Shown one piece after another: positions 1-9,112 of a stretch of DNA of 64,000 nucleotides. Within the stretch, counting starts at the first letter, position 1; every line of letters begins with the position of its first letter. Under the pieces are notes generated by a model. That model was not told the origin of the DNA. It saw nothing but the letters and a program-made list of their open reading frames with translations, and did no database searches. The translations under genes and the position numbers were made by a program. The DNA comes from Nocardioides luti (GTDB taxonomy: Bacteria; Actinomycetota; Actinomycetes; Propionibacteriales; Nocardioidaceae), in NCBI RefSeq assembly GCF_014212315.1, contig NZ_JACKXE010000001.1:2232001-2296000 (forward strand). The letters run 5' to 3'.

Positions 1-8
1 GGCCCTGC

Positions 9-42
9 GAGTGGCCCGGCACGGGGGATGACCGGGCCACTC
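9..42. terminator. Hairpin at left edge, terminator-like
   Basis: Perfect 11-bp inverted repeat (GAGTGGCCCGG at 9-19 with CCGGGCCACTC at 32-42) and a 12-base loop. There is no clear T-run, as is usual in high-GC actinobacteria. It probably ends a gene left of the window. Between it and the first CDS at 251 I see no gene. Confidence 0.5.
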
Positions 43-250
43 ACAGGACCGGGCGACTGGCGCCTCGGTGCGGGTGGAAGGGGATGGACCACCTGCACGG
101 TCGGGGTGTGCCCACCACTCTGCCCGCGGTCGGGCCCGGCGAGATGGGCCCGAGGTGCGAACTCGTCTGGTGCCGATGCACTAGATCGCCGCCCGTCAGG
201 ATTCCGTCAAGGAACGCCGGCGCGGGTCGGGACCGCCCGACGCTGGCCGG

Positions 251-610
251 GTGAGCCTCCACGTCGACCTCCGCCGCCCCCACCACGACACCCTCCGCAC
301 CCAGGTGCTGACCGCGCCGCCGTACCGCCTGTTCGTCGCCCTGTGGGGCGGGCTCGCCGCGGTCGACGTCGGCCGAGCCGCGCACGCGTCACCGACCGTC
401 CAGGTGGCTCTGCTCGCGCTGCTCGTCGGCGCCTGCAGCGTGGGCCAGCGCCCGCTGCCCGCGCTCACGGTCGCCGGCGTCGCCTGGTTGGTGGCGACGG
501 GGTTCGTCGCCCACGACGACGGCCGGCTCGCGCTGTCCGGCAGCGCCGACGCGGTCCGCCTCACGGTGCTGGCCGGCGTCGCCCTGCTCGCGACGGAGGT
601 CCGTCGATGA
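251..610 (+). CDS. Small membrane protein, function unknown
   Basis: 119 residues from a GTG start. A short polar head (residues 1-25) is followed by about three hydrophobic segments (roughly 26-42, 50-64, 70-88) and a last one near the C-terminus (103-115). No family is recognised. The stop codon overlaps the ATG of the transporter downstream (ATGA), so the two are translationally coupled and this protein may be an accessory subunit of that transporter. The start was chosen because upstream in-frame extension reads only into non-coding sequence. No catalytic motif is visible. Confidence 0.6.
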   Translation: MSLHVDLRRPHHDTLRTQVLTAPPYRLFVALWGGLAAVDVGRAAHASPTVQVALLALLVGACSVGQRPLPALTVAGVAWLVATGFVAHDDGRLALSGSADAVRLTVLAGVALLATEVRR

Positions 611-2517
611 GCGCCCTCGTGCGTCCGGACGCCCGCACCGACGCCCGCCCTGACCCCCGCACGACACCGGCGCCCGCCGAGGAGGGCCACAGCTGGTGGC
701 GGGTGATGTGCCTGACCGGCGTCGACTACTTCTCCACGCTCGGCTACCAGCCCGGCATCGCGGCGCTGGCCGCCGGCCTGCTCAGCCCGCTGGCCACGAT
801 CGTGCTGGTGCTGCTGACGCTGCTCGGCGCGCTGCCGGTCTACCGCCGCGTCGCCGAGGAGTCCCCGCACGGCGAGGGCTCCATCGCCATGCTCGAGCGG
901 CTGATGGGGTTCTGGAAGGGCAAGCTGTTCGTGCTCGTCCTGCTCGGCTTCGCGGCCACCGACTTCATCATCACGATGACGCTCTCGGCCGCCGACGCGA
1001 GCGCCCACCTGATCGAGAACCCGAACCTCAACAGCGTCCTCGACGGCCACCAGCTCGTCATCACGCTGGTCCTGCTCGCGCTGCTCGGCGGCGTCTTCCT
1101 GCGCGGCTTCGGCGAGGCGATGGGCGTCGCGGTCGCGCTCGTCGTGGTCTACCTCGCGCTCAACGTCGTGGTGATCGGCGTGGCCCTCGCGCACGTCGCC
1201 ACCCACCCCGCCGTCGTCACCGACTGGACCGACGCGCTCACCCGGCAGCACGGCGACCCGCTCGCGATGGTCGCGATCGCGCTGCTGGTCTTCCCCAAGC
1301 TCGCGCTCGGCATGTCCGGCTTCGAGACCGGCGTCGCGGTGATGCCGCACGTGCGCGGCGACGCCAGCGACACCGCGAGCAACCCCGCCGGGCGGATCCG
1401 CGACACCAAGCGGCTGCTCACCACCGCGGCGGTGATCATGAGCTGCTTCCTCGTCACCAGCTCGTTCGCCACCACGCTGCTGATCCCGGAGGCGGCGTTC
1501 CAGGACGGCGGCCCGGCGAACGGCCGCGCCCTGGCCTACCTGGCGCACGAGTACCTCGGCAACGCCTTCGGGACGACGTACGACGCCTCCACCATCGCCA
1601 TCCTGTGGTTCGCCGGTGCCTCGGCGATGGCCGGGCTGCTCAACCTGATCCCGCGCTACCTGCCGCGCTACGGCATGGCGCCGAACTGGGCCCGCGCCGT
1701 GCGGCCGCTCGTCCTGGTGCTGACCTTCACGGCCTTCCTCATCACCTGGATCTTCGACGCCGACGTCGACGCGCAGGGCGGTGCCTACGCGACCGGGGTG
1801 CTGGTCCTCTTCACCAGCGCCGGCGTCGCGGTCACGCTGGCGGCCCGCCGCGCGGGGCAGCGCCGGCTGACGGTGGCATTCGCGCTGATCACCGCGGTCT
1901 TCGTCTACACGACGGTCGACAACGTGGTGGAGCGCCCCGACGGGCTGAAGATCGGGCTCTGCTTCATCGGCGCGATCATCGCCGTCTCGATCGCGTCGCG
2001 GCTGCGCCGGGCCTTCGAGCTCCGGGTCAGCACGGTCGAGCTGGACGCCACCACGCAGGTGTTCGTCCGCGACTGCGCGCGCCGCACGATCCGGCTGGTC
2101 GCCAACGAGGCCGACGACCGCGACCCGCAGGAGTACGACGACAAGATCCGCCAGATCCGGCGCGACCACGACCTCCCCCACGACCCGGACGTCATCTTCG
2201 TCGAGGTGACCGTCACCGACCCGAGCGACTTCGAGGCACCGCTGGTGGTGCATGGCGAGGTGCTGCACGACCGCTTCCGGGTGATCACGCTCGAGTCCTC
2301 GTCGGTGCCGACCGCGCTGGCCGCGCTGCTGCTGGAGGTCCGCGACCTGTCCGGCGCCCAGCCGCACATCTACTTCGAGTGGACCGAGGGCAGCCCCCTC
2401 GCCCAGCTGCTCCGCTTCCTGCTCTTCGGGCAGGGCGAGGTCGCGCCGGTCACCCGGGAGGTGCTCCGCCGCGCCGAGCCCGACCGCGCGCGGCGACCGC
2501 ACGTCCATGTCGGATGA
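607..2517 (+). CDS. APC-superfamily permease, possible K+ importer (KimA-like)
   Basis: 636 residues. After about 35 polar residues the membrane part opens with a [14 protein letters not shown] segment and continues through about 12 hydrophobic segments to near residue 465; a soluble C-terminal region of about 170 residues follows. Databases usually label such proteins amino-acid permeases. A long cytosolic tail is also the layout of the KimA/KUP potassium transporters. The next two genes encode a KdpD-like kinase and KdpE-like regulator, which normally control potassium uptake, so potassium is a reasonable inferred substrate. The start at 607 is supported by ATGA overlap with the preceding gene; a longer upstream reading frame exists but has no coding character before 607. 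The stop overlaps the kinase start by 11 bp. Confidence 0.8.
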   Translation: MSALVRPDARTDARPDPRTTPAPAEEGHSWWRVMCLTGVDYFSTLGYQPGIAALAAGLLSPLATIVLVLLTLLGALPVYRRVAEESPHGEGSIAMLERLMGFWKGKLFVLVLLGFAATDFIITMTLSAADASAHLIENPNLNSVLDGHQLVITLVLLALLGGVFLRGFGEAMGVAVALVVVYLALNVVVIGVALAHVATHPAVVTDWTDALTRQHGDPLAMVAIALLVFPKLALGMSGFETGVAVMPHVRGDASDTASNPAGRIRDTKRLLTTAAVIMSCFLVTSSFATTLLIPEAAFQDGGPANGRALAYLAHEYLGNAFGTTYDASTIAILWFAGASAMAGLLNLIPRYLPRYGMAPNWARAVRPLVLVLTFTAFLITWIFDADVDAQGGAYATGVLVLFTSAGVAVTLAARRAGQRRLTVAFALITAVFVYTTVDNVVERPDGLKIGLCFIGAIIAVSIASRLRRAFELRVSTVELDATTQVFVRDCARRTIRLVANEADDRDPQEYDDKIRQIRRDHDLPHDPDVIFVEVTVTDPSDFEAPLVVHGEVLHDRFRVITLESSSVPTALAALLLEVRDLSGAQPHIYFEWTEGSPLAQLLRFLLFGQGEVAPVTREVLRRAEPDRARRPHVHVG

Positions 2518-3919
2518 TGGCGGGGTGACGGTCCTTCCCGACGCGGGAGCGGGGTCCCTGACCCGGACCCGGGTGTACGCCGGCTGGTCGCTCGCCGTCG
2601 TCGGGACCGGCCTGCTGACCGCCGTGCTGGTCCCGCTGCACCAGGGCGCCGCGCCGACCTTCGAGGCGATGCTGTTCCTGGCGCTGGCGGTCGCCTGCGC
2701 CCTGGTCGGGGGGCGCTGGCCGGCGCTGGGCGCCTCGCTGCTCGGCACCCTGTCGCTGAACTACTTCTTCACCGCGCCCTTCCACACGCTCGCGGTCGAG
2801 AGCGGGCTCAACGTCCTGACGCTTATGCTCTTCGCGGCGGTCTCGGCCTCGGTCGCCTCCGTGGTCGACTCCGCCGCCCGGCGCCGCCACCAGGCCGGCC
2901 GCGCCCGCGCCGAGGCCGACACGCTGGCGATGCTGAACCGCCGGGTGCTCGGCGGGGAGTACGCCGAGCCCGAGCTGCTCGCCCTGGCCCGGGACACCTT
3001 CGGTGCGCGGGCGGCCGAGCTGGCGCCGTACGACACGGCGGTGCCGGCGGGCGACACCGCCGTGCCCGCGGCCGCCCGGACGCTCCTGGTGCTCCGCGGC
3101 GTCAGCCTGGCGCCGGCCGAGCGGCGGGTGCTCGCGGCCTTCGCGTCGCACGTGGGCGTGCTCGGGCAGCGCGAGGAGCTGGCCCGGCAGACCGCCGCCG
3201 CCCGCTCGCTCGAGGCCGGCAACCGGACCCGCACCGCGCTGCTCGCGGCCGTCTCGCACGACCTGCGCACCCCCCTCGCCGGGATCCGCGCGGCGGCGGA
3301 GACGCTGCGCCACCACGACGCGCGGCTGCCCGCCGAGGAGCGCCGCGAGCTGCTCACCGCGATCGAGGAGTCGGTCGGCCGGCTGACCACGATCGTCGCG
3401 GACCTGCTCGACATGAGCCGCCTGCAGACCGGCGCCGTGGTGCCGCTGCTCACCGCCGCGGTCCCGGACGACGTCGTCGAGGCCGCGCTGGCCGGCGTCG
3501 ACGCCGACGCACGGCGCCGGGTGCACGTCGCCGGGCCGCTGCCAGCCGTCGTGGCCGACGTCGCCCTGCTGGAGCGGGTGCTGGCCAACCTGCTCGGCAA
3601 CGCCCTGCGGCACTCCGCGACGGCGGTCGAGGTGACCGCCGCGACCGACGCGGGCCGGGTCCGGATCGACGTCGTCGACCACGGCCCCGGGGTCCCGCCC
3701 GACCAGCGGGCCCACATCTTCGAGCCGTTCCTCCGTCTCGGCGACCAGCACCGGGGCGAGGGCGTCGGGCTCGGGCTGGCGGTCGCCCGCGGCCTGGTCG
3801 AGGCGCAGGGCGGCACGCTCCACGTCGAGGAGACGCCCGGGGGCGGGCTGACCGCCGTCGTCGAGCTCGCGGCGGCCCCGGCCGGCCCGGCCGGCCCGGC
3901 CCCGGCGGTCGACCGATGA
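2507..3919 (+). CDS. KdpD-like sensor histidine kinase (short form)
   Basis: 470 residues. Residues ~20-120 form a four-helix membrane unit of the DUF4118 type, including the hallmark [12 protein letters not shown] linker and a HisKA domain follow with SHDLRTPL and phospho-acceptor His251, then a HATPase_c domain with N-box [10 protein letters not shown]1 DHGPGVP and G2 GVGLGLAVA. Compared with full KdpD (~890 residues) it lacks the N-terminal KdpD and USP domains, so K+ or c-di-AMP sensing through those domains is not possible here. It overlaps both neighbours (11 bp upstream, 4 bp downstream). A GTG at 2525 is an alternative start. It should autophosphorylate and pass phosphate to the next gene product. 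Confidence 0.9.
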   Translation: MSDDGGVTVLPDAGAGSLTRTRVYAGWSLAVVGTGLLTAVLVPLHQGAAPTFEAMLFLALAVACALVGGRWPALGASLLGTLSLNYFFTAPFHTLAVESGLNVLTLMLFAAVSASVASVVDSAARRRHQAGRARAEADTLAMLNRRVLGGEYAEPELLALARDTFGARAAELAPYDTAVPAGDTAVPAAARTLLVLRGVSLAPAERRVLAAFASHVGVLGQREELARQTAAARSLEAGNRTRTALLAAVSHDLRTPLAGIRAAAETLRHHDARLPAEERRELLTAIEESVGRLTTIVADLLDMSRLQTGAVVPLLTAAVPDDVVEAALAGVDADARRRVHVAGPLPAVVADVALLERVLANLLGNALRHSATAVEVTAATDAGRVRIDVVDHGPGVPPDQRAHIFEPFLRLGDQHRGEGVGLGLAVARGLVEAQGGTLHVEETPGGGLTAVVELAAAPAGPAGPAPAVDR

Positions 3920-4581
3920 GGGTCCTGGTCGTCGAGGACGACCCGGTCCTGCGGCGCACGCTCGCCATCGCGCTGCGCGCCGAGGGCCACACCGCGCTCA
4001 CGGCCGCCGACGGCCGCACGGCGCTGCAGGCCTGCCGCGAGGACGACCCCGACCTGGTGGTCCTCGACCTCGGGCTGCCGGACCTGTCCGGCGTCGAGGT
4101 GCTGCGCTCCCTGCGCGCGTGGACCCGGCTGCCCGTGATCGTGCTGTCCGCCCGCGCCGAGTCGTCCGACAAGGTCGGGGCGCTGGACGACGGGGCAGAC
4201 GACTACGTCACCAAGCCCTTCGGCATGGAGGAGCTGCTGGCGCGGGTCCGGGCCGCCGGGCGACGGGCCGACGTGGACGTGCCCGTCCTCGAGACCGGAT
4301 CGCTCCGCATCGACGTCGGCGAGCGGCGCGCCACCCGCGACGGGGCGCCGGTCCGGCTGACCCCGCACGAGTGGGGGCTGCTCGAGGTGCTGCTCCGCGC
4401 ACCCGGCCGGCTGGTGGCGCGCGCCGACCTGCTGCACGAGGTGTGGGGGCCGGGCTACGAGCGGGAGACGAACTACCTCCGCACGTACGTCGCCACGCTC
4501 CGCAAGAAGCTCGAGGAGGACCCCGCCCACCCGCGGCACCTGATCACCGAGCCGGGGATCGGTTACCGCTTCGAGCCCTGA
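3916..4581 (+). CDS. KdpE-like OmpR-family response regulator
   Basis: 221 residues with a receiver domain (1-115) followed by an OmpR/PhoB winged helix (~125-220). The acidic pocket E7-D8-D9, phospho-acceptor Asp51 and conserved Lys100 (VTKPF) are all present, so this is a phosphorylatable regulator. The DNA-binding half shows RLTPHEWGLLEVLLR and the recognition-helix region RTYVATLRKKLE. The start overlaps the kinase stop (ATGA). It is the partner of the kinase and most likely controls the APC transporter of the same operon. The kdpFABC ATPase genes are not in the window. Confidence 0.92.
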   Translation: MRVLVVEDDPVLRRTLAIALRAEGHTALTAADGRTALQACREDDPDLVVLDLGLPDLSGVEVLRSLRAWTRLPVIVLSARAESSDKVGALDDGADDYVTKPFGMEELLARVRAAGRRADVDVPVLETGSLRIDVGERRATRDGAPVRLTPHEWGLLEVLLRAPGRLVARADLLHEVWGPGYERETNYLRTYVATLRKKLEEDPAHPRHLITEPGIGYRFEP

Positions 4582-4611
4582 GCCCGCGGCACCGACGCCG
4601 CGGCCGGGCTC
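4580..4611. terminator. Bidirectional terminator between convergent genes
   Basis: GC-rich hairpin with arms GAGCCCGCGGC and GCCGCGGCCGGGCTC around a short loop, with a small bulge. It fills the gap between the kdpE-like gene (+) and the GAF/ANTAR-like gene (-), overlapping both stop codons, so it can serve both. Confidence 0.7.
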
Positions 4612-5299
4612 AGGGGTTGCGCAGCCGGATGACGGCCTCGGCGAGCTGGGTCTCGCTGATGCCGGCGCGGTCGGCGGCCTCGCGGATCCGGTTGCGGGCC
4701 ATCGGGACCGAGACCTGCTGCTCGGCCGACACGATCTCGGCGGCCCGGTCGATCGTGGAGGCGGAGCGCAGCTTGCGCGGCGCCCGGAGCGCCTCGCGCA
4801 GGCTGGCGAAGGGCAGGTCGGCGTTGGTGACGGCGCCCTCGACCCACGCGCCGAGCGCCTCGGCGAGCTCCTCGTGGTGGCCGGCGAAGGCACGCCGCGA
4901 GGCGCCGTACAGGCTGATCGCGCCGGCGACGCGACCGCCGTCGACCAGCGGCATGGTCAGGGTGCTCTTCACGCAGGGGGCGGCGTTCAGCAGCGCACGC
5001 TCCTGCCAGGAGTCCTCGTCGAGGAGGTCGTCGGTGGTGCTGGGCTCGGGGGCGGCCACGGCGTCGGACCCGGAGCCGGAGGGGCGCTGGAGGGCGTCGA
5101 AGACCGCGCGCTGGGCGTGGGAGGCGAGCAGGGTGAACGTCACGCCGTGCTCGGCCGACTCCATGCTCAGCCCGACGATGTCGGGCACCACGGCGGAAGC
5201 GCGCTCGCCGAGGTCCGTGAGCTCCTCGAGCAGGTCGCCGTCGTGGACGAACGGCCCGAGCTCCTCGATCGCCCAGACGGTCTCCGGGATGGGTTCCAT
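4610..5299 (-). CDS. GAF domain protein with ANTAR-like C-terminus
   Basis: 229 residues. Residues ~20-150 resemble a GAF sensor domain (AHGVTF..LLASHAQRAVFDALQ, then ALLNAAPCVKSTLTMPLVDGG). Residues ~180-228 resemble a shortened, degenerate ANTAR domain (TIDRAAEIVSAEQQVSVPMA, ending LAEAVIRLRN). In the family ANTAR binds paired RNA hairpins and prevents termination, and GAF senses a ligand or redox state. The match is partial, so RNA binding is inferred. The start at 5299 is backed by a GGGGGA ribosome site; an upstream in-frame ATG at 5350 lies beyond the likely promoter. A GGGTAC-type promoter precedes it. Confidence 0.7.
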   Translation of the reverse strand: MEPIPETVWAIEELGPFVHDGDLLEELTDLGERASAVVPDIVGLSMESAEHGVTFTLLASHAQRAVFDALQRPSGSGSDAVAAPEPSTTDDLLDEDSWQERALLNAAPCVKSTLTMPLVDGGRVAGAISLYGASRRAFAGHHEELAEALGAWVEGAVTNADLPFASLREALRAPRKLRSASTIDRAAEIVSAEQQVSVPMARNRIREAADRAGISETQLAEAVIRLRNP

Positions 5300-5323
5300 T
5301 GGTTTCCCCCTAGACCTCTGGGC

Positions 5324-5351
5324 GTACCCGCCCACCGCGCCGTCATGCACC
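5324..5351 (-). promoter_or_regulatory. Possible SigB/SigF-type promoter of the GAF/ANTAR-like gene
   Basis: Read on the minus strand: GGTG (5351-5348), 18 bases, GGGTAC (5329-5324), 25 bp before the start codon. GGGTAC resembles the -10 box of actinobacterial stress sigma factors (SigB/SigF, consensus near GGGTAY). The -35 match is weaker than a typical GTTT. Confidence 0.45.
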
Positions 5352-5365
5352 GCGCGGGCGTCGGT

Positions 5366-6778
5366 CTAGCGGGTGAGATGCGCCAGCGCCGCGCGCGCGG
5401 CGTTCCAGCCGCACATCCCGTGCGCCCCGGCGCCCGGCGGCGTCGCCGCGGAGCAGAGGAAGACCCCGGGCACGCCGGTCGCGTAGGGGTCCGCGGCCAG
5501 CCGGGGGCGGAACACCACCTGGAGCGGATCGTTGGCGCCCGTGAGGATGTCGCCGCCGACGAAGTTGGCGTTGTCGGCCGCGATCCGCGCGGTCGACCGG
5601 ACGTGCGTCGCGAGCACCCGCTCGCGGAAGCCGGGCGCGAACCGCTCGAGCTGCGCGGTGATCGCCGTGGTCGCGTCGCCGGTGAAGCCGGCGGGGACGT
5701 GGGCGTAGGTGTAGACGGGGTGGACGCCGTCGCGCGTCCGCCCCGGGTCGGCCACGCCCTGCTGCCCGACGAGGACGAACGGCCGCTCGGGCATCCGGCC
5801 CCGGGTCACCTGCCTCTCGGCGGCGGCGACCTCCTCGAAGGAGCCGCCGACGTGCACGGTCCCGGCCTGCCGGGACTCCCCGTGCGCCCACGGGACCCCG
5901 CCCTCGACGGCATAGTCGACCTTGAAGGCGCCGGGCCCGTGGCGGTAGCGGCGGTAGGCACGGGCGACCCCGGCCGGCAGCCGGTCGCCGATGATGTCGG
6001 CGGCGGCGCGCGGCGCGGTGTCGAGCAGGACCAGGTCGGTGTCGAGGTCGGCGAGGTGGTCGACGCGGCGACCGGTCTCGAAGGTGACGCCGCGCTGCCG
6101 GGCCAGCGCGACGACCGCGCGGGCGATGGCCGCCGAGCCGCCCTCGGCGACCGGCCAGCCGTAGGCGTGCGCCGAGGTCGCCAGTGCGACGCCGACGGCC
6201 GACGAGAAGGGCGTGCCGAGCGGTCGGAACGCGTGTGCCGCGGCGCCGGCGAAGAGCGCCCGCGCCTCGGGGTGCTCCCACCTCCGCGCCAGCGTGCGCG
6301 CCGGCAGGGCGGCGTACGCCCCGAAGCGGGCGAGGTGGAACGGGTGCCGCGGGACGTGCAGCATCGGCTGCACGAACTCCTCGACGACCGTGTCGAAGCG
6401 GTCGGTCAGCGGGCCGAACATCCGCTGCCACGACGTGCCGTCGGTGCCGAGCCCCGCGGCCGTGACCTCGACCGAGCGCCGCAGGGCGGCTCCGGTGCCC
6501 CCGTCCAGCGGGTGCGAGAACTCCACCGGCGCCCAGCGCCAGGTCAGGCCGGCTCCGGCCAGGTCGAAGGCCCGGGCGAACGCCGTGCCGACCGCGAGCG
6601 GGTGGAAGCCGGAGCACTCGTCGTGCACGAGCCCGGGCAGCGTGAGCTCGGCCGAGCGGACCCCGCCCCCGAGGGTGTCGGCCGCCTCGACGACGTGCAC
6701 CTGCACCCCCGCCTCGGCCAGCGTCAGCGCGGCGGCCAGGCCGTTCGGTCCGCTGCCGACGACGGTCGCCGTGGTCAC
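5366..6778 (-). CDS. CrtI-like FAD-dependent oxidoreductase
   Basis: 470 residues. The N-terminus carries a dinucleotide-binding fold (VVGSGPNGLAAALTLAEAG, then VVEAADTLGGGVRS), and the C-terminus has the phytoene-desaturase/amine-oxidase closing signature (SAATPPGAGAHGMCGWNAA). This family desaturates or isomerises isoprenoid and related substrates using FAD. No carotenoid genes lie nearby, so the substrate is unknown. A GTG at 6778 is preferred because a GGAGGT ribosome site sits 10 bases upstream; GTG at 6790 is the alternative but is too close to that site. It ends next to the GAF/ANTAR-like gene on the same strand but probably has its own promoter. Confidence 0.8.
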   Translation of the reverse strand: MTTATVVGSGPNGLAAALTLAEAGVQVHVVEAADTLGGGVRSAELTLPGLVHDECSGFHPLAVGTAFARAFDLAGAGLTWRWAPVEFSHPLDGGTGAALRRSVEVTAAGLGTDGTSWQRMFGPLTDRFDTVVEEFVQPMLHVPRHPFHLARFGAYAALPARTLARRWEHPEARALFAGAAAHAFRPLGTPFSSAVGVALATSAHAYGWPVAEGGSAAIARAVVALARQRGVTFETGRRVDHLADLDTDLVLLDTAPRAAADIIGDRLPAGVARAYRRYRHGPGAFKVDYAVEGGVPWAHGESRQAGTVHVGGSFEEVAAAERQVTRGRMPERPFVLVGQQGVADPGRTRDGVHPVYTYAHVPAGFTGDATTAITAQLERFAPGFRERVLATHVRSTARIAADNANFVGGDILTGANDPLQVVFRPRLAADPYATGVPGVFLCSAATPPGAGAHGMCGWNAARAALAHLTR

Positions 6779-6862
6779 GAGACGCCCCACCTCCGCCGGC
6801 GCGCGGGCGGCGCCGTGCGGGCAACGTAGCGCAGGCGACGGGCGCCCGGCGTACGGCTGGCC

Positions 6863-7537
6863 TCAGGCGGTGGCGGCGAGATCCGCGAGCGCGGCGTCGA
6901 GCCCGTCGGCGAGCTCCCGGGCCGAGGCGAAGACCGCGACGGCCCCCGCCTCGCGCAGCTCCGCCTCCGAGAAGCCGCCCGAGAGCAGGCCCCAGCACGG
7001 GAGGCCGGCCTCGTGCGCGGCCGCGACGTCCCAGACCGCGTCGCCCACGACGACGGCACGGCCGCCTCCGGCCTCGACGGCACGCGCGACCAGCTCACCG
7101 GACGGCTTGCTCCGGTCGGCGTCGGAGCCGGTCAGGACCTCGTGGACGAGCGTGTCGGCGCCGTCGACGAGGTCGAGCAGGCGGTGCGTCAGCTCGCGTC
7201 CCCCCGAGCTCGCGAGCACGACGTCGAGGCCGGCGGCGCGGAGGCCCGCCAGCAGCTCGACGGCACCGTCGGTGGGCACGATCTCGTGGAAGCGCTCGTC
7301 GAGGTGCCGGGCGTGCTGGTCGCGGACCGTGTCACCGACGGCGGCCTCGACGGCGTCGCTGGTGAGGTGGGCGACCAGCCGGTCGCCGCCCATGCCGATC
7401 CCGCGGTGGATGCGGTGCGCGGGCACGTCCACGCCGACGTCGCGGAAGGCCGCCTTCCAGGCCAGCGTGTGGACGTAGACCGAGTCGACGAGGGTGCCGT
7501 CGAGGTCGAGGACCACGGTGTCGACGTGGGAGCTCAT
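6863..7537 (-). CDS. HAD-superfamily phosphatase (phosphoglycolate-phosphatase type)
   Basis: 224 residues. HAD motif I is DLDGTLVDS with nucleophile Asp near residue 10. Motif II is SSGG, motif III a Lys in DRSKPSGE, and motif IV VVGDAVWDV. A helical cap lies between I and II, as in the Gph/beta-phosphoglucomutase subgroup. It probably removes phosphate from a small metabolite; the substrate cannot be read from sequence. The start is supported by a GGAGG site. It is transcribed away from the response regulator at 7781. Confidence 0.85.
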   Translation of the reverse strand: MSSHVDTVVLDLDGTLVDSVYVHTLAWKAAFRDVGVDVPAHRIHRGIGMGGDRLVAHLTSDAVEAAVGDTVRDQHARHLDERFHEIVPTDGAVELLAGLRAAGLDVVLASSGGRELTHRLLDLVDGADTLVHEVLTGSDADRSKPSGELVARAVEAGGGRAVVVGDAVWDVAAAHEAGLPCWGLLSGGFSEAELREAGAVAVFASARELADGLDAALADLAATA

Positions 7538-7768
7538 GTCTGCCTCCGGGGTGGGGGTGCCTGGTCGGACCCGATCCCCGTCCCGTGCCCCTCGGCGTGC
7601 CCGCCCAATCCACCCTCCAGGGTGTGTCCCGCCGCCGGGATGCCGAGGTGCAATGGCGGTACGCCGTCGTGGCCCCCGGGGTGCGGGCTCGTGACTTACG
7701 CAGTCCGTTCGGGAGGACCCGTCCGCCGCGCATCGTGGGCCATGACGGCGCCCATGCCTCGCTCCACC

Positions 7769-7774
7769 TAGAAT
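7769..7774 (+). promoter_or_regulatory. -10 box TAGAAT of a leaderless gene
   Basis: TAGAAT lies 6 bases before the ATG at 7781, so transcription should begin at or next to the start codon and no ribosome site is expected; none is seen. The 7538-7780 gap otherwise contains only divergent promoter sequence, with no further gene. Confidence 0.5.
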
Positions 7775-7780
7775 CTGCCC

Positions 7781-8428
7781 ATGCCCGACACGCACGGACG
7801 GATCCGCATCGCGGTCCTCAACGACTACGAGATCGTGGTCCGCGGGGTAGCCGCTGCGCTCGACCCGTTCGCGGACCGGATCCACGTGGTGGAGCTCGAC
7901 AGCCAGATGCCCGTGGTGAGCGACGTCGACATCGTCCTCTACGACACCTTCGGCCAGGTCCAGGGCGACGCGGTCGAGGTGGAGAAGCTGCGCTCCGGGG
8001 ACGCGAAGCTCGTCGTCTTCTCCTGGAACGTCGCCCCCGAGCTGGTCGAGAAGGCCCTGGCCCGCGGGGCCGCGGGCTACCTCTCCAAGGGTCTCGACGC
8101 CGAGGACCTCGCGACCTCCATCGAGCGGGTCTGCCGGGGCGAGGTCGTGGTGCCCGAGGGCGCCACCGCCGCGGACCCGGAGGCCTTCGGCCGCTGGCCC
8201 GGCGACGAGCACGGTCTGTCGGCACGCGAGGCCGAGATGATCGCGTTGATCGTGCAGGGCCTGCGCAACCAGGACATCGCCGAGCGCAGCTACCTCTCGA
8301 TCAACTCCGTGAAGACCTACATCCGCACGGCCTACCGCAAGATCGGCGTGAACACCCGCGCCCAGGCCGTGGTCTGGGGCATGGGCCACGGCTTCGAGCC
8401 CGACCGGAGCCGGCAGCTCGAGCCGTGA
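7781..8428 (+). CDS. Orphan LuxR/NarL-type response regulator
   Basis: 215 residues. Residues 6-125 are receiver-like (IRIAVLNDYEIVVRG, candidate phospho-acceptor Asp55 in LYDTFG, GYLSKG with the conserved Lys). Residues ~145-210 are a LuxR HTH (LSAREAEMIALI, then YLSINSVKTYIRTAYRKIG). The first acidic-pocket position is Asn (ND instead of DD), so phosphorylation may be weak. No histidine kinase is adjacent. The HTH is strikingly similar to the regulator at 11095-11688, so the two look like paralogues. Confidence 0.85.
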   Translation: MPDTHGRIRIAVLNDYEIVVRGVAAALDPFADRIHVVELDSQMPVVSDVDIVLYDTFGQVQGDAVEVEKLRSGDAKLVVFSWNVAPELVEKALARGAAGYLSKGLDAEDLATSIERVCRGEVVVPEGATAADPEAFGRWPGDEHGLSAREAEMIALIVQGLRNQDIAERSYLSINSVKTYIRTAYRKIGVNTRAQAVVWGMGHGFEPDRSRQLEP

Positions 8429-8443
8429 CCCGGCCCGTCGGCC

Positions 8444-9010
8444 TCAGGCCGACGCGTCCCCAGCACCCCGGGCCACCAGCGCCGCGAACTCGCGGTTGAA
8501 CGCCGGCAGGTCGTCGGGGTTGCGGCTCGTGACGAGGTTGCCGTCCACGACGACCTCGCGGTCGACCCAGGAGCCGCCCGCGTTGCGGATGTCGGTCTGC
8601 AGGCTCGGCCACGACGTCAGCTCGCGGCCCTTCACGGCGTCCGCCTCCACCAGGGTCCAGATCGCGTGGCAGATCGCGGCGACGGGCTTGCCCGACTCCA
8701 CGAAGGCCCGCACGAAGTCGACGGCGGGCGCGCTGGTGCGCAGGACGTCGGGGTTGGCGACGCCGCCGGGCAGCACGAGGCCGTCGTACTCCTCCACCGT
8801 GACGTCGTCGACGACCCGGTCCACCTCGAACGTGTCGCCCTTGTCGAGGTGGTCGAAGGCCTGCACGCGGCCGGTCTCGGTGCTGATCAGCACGGGCGTG
8901 CCGCCGGCCTCCTCGACCGCCTGCCACGGCTCGGTGAGCTCGATCTGCTCGATCCCCTCGGTCGCCACCAGGAACGCGATCGTCCTGCCCTGCATGCCGT
9001 TGTCGCTCAT
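8444..9010 (-). CDS. DJ-1/PfpI family protein (YhbO-like)
   Basis: 188 residues, the usual length for a single-domain PfpI protein. The nucleophile-elbow Cys lies in AAICHAIWTL (about Cys114), and an upstream acidic residue belongs to the TEGIEQIELTEPW stretch. Members act as deglycases, glyoxalases or chaperones in stress defence; they are often annotated intracellular protease I. The start at 9010 has a GAGGAG site. A GGGTAC-type promoter lies upstream, back to back with that of the methyltransferase gene, suggesting joint stress induction. Confidence 0.88.
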   Translation of the reverse strand: MSDNGMQGRTIAFLVATEGIEQIELTEPWQAVEEAGGTPVLISTETGRVQAFDHLDKGDTFEVDRVVDDVTVEEYDGLVLPGGVANPDVLRTSAPAVDFVRAFVESGKPVAAICHAIWTLVEADAVKGRELTSWPSLQTDIRNAGGSWVDREVVVDGNLVTSRNPDDLPAFNREFAALVARGAGDASA

Positions 9011-9041
9011 CGTGCACTCCTCTCGTCGGTGTCCTCGCTGC

Positions 9042-9069
9042 GTACCCGTCCGCCTCCCGCTACAGCACC
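9042..9069 (-). promoter_or_regulatory. Possible SigB/SigF-type promoter of the PfpI gene
   Basis: On the minus strand GGTG (9069-9066), an 18-base gap, then GGGTAC (9047-9042), 31 bp before the start at 9010. It has the same layout as the promoters at 5324, 9079 and 11012. Confidence 0.5.
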
Positions 9070-9078
9070 GCCCGTTGG

Positions 9079-9104
9079 GGTGTGCCCGCCCCGGGGACGG
9101 GTAC
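9079..9104 (+). promoter_or_regulatory. Possible SigB/SigF-type promoter of the methyltransferase gene
   Basis: GGTGTG at 9079, a 16-base gap counted from GGTG, then GGGTAC at 9099-9104, 8 bases before ATG 9113. The spacing implies a very short leader. It diverges from the PfpI promoter only 10 bp away. Confidence 0.5.
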
Positions 9105-9112
9105 CGGACTGC

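Noticed and set aside
43..250. Possible riboswitch (c-di-AMP or potassium type) before the transporter operon
   Set aside because: No conserved elements of known potassium-linked riboswitches could be recognised.
28..606. Long upstream extension of the APC transporter frame (829 residues)
   Set aside because: The extra residues are Arg/Pro-rich low-complexity typical of GC-biased read-through, and ATG 607 is coupled to the 119-aa membrane protein.
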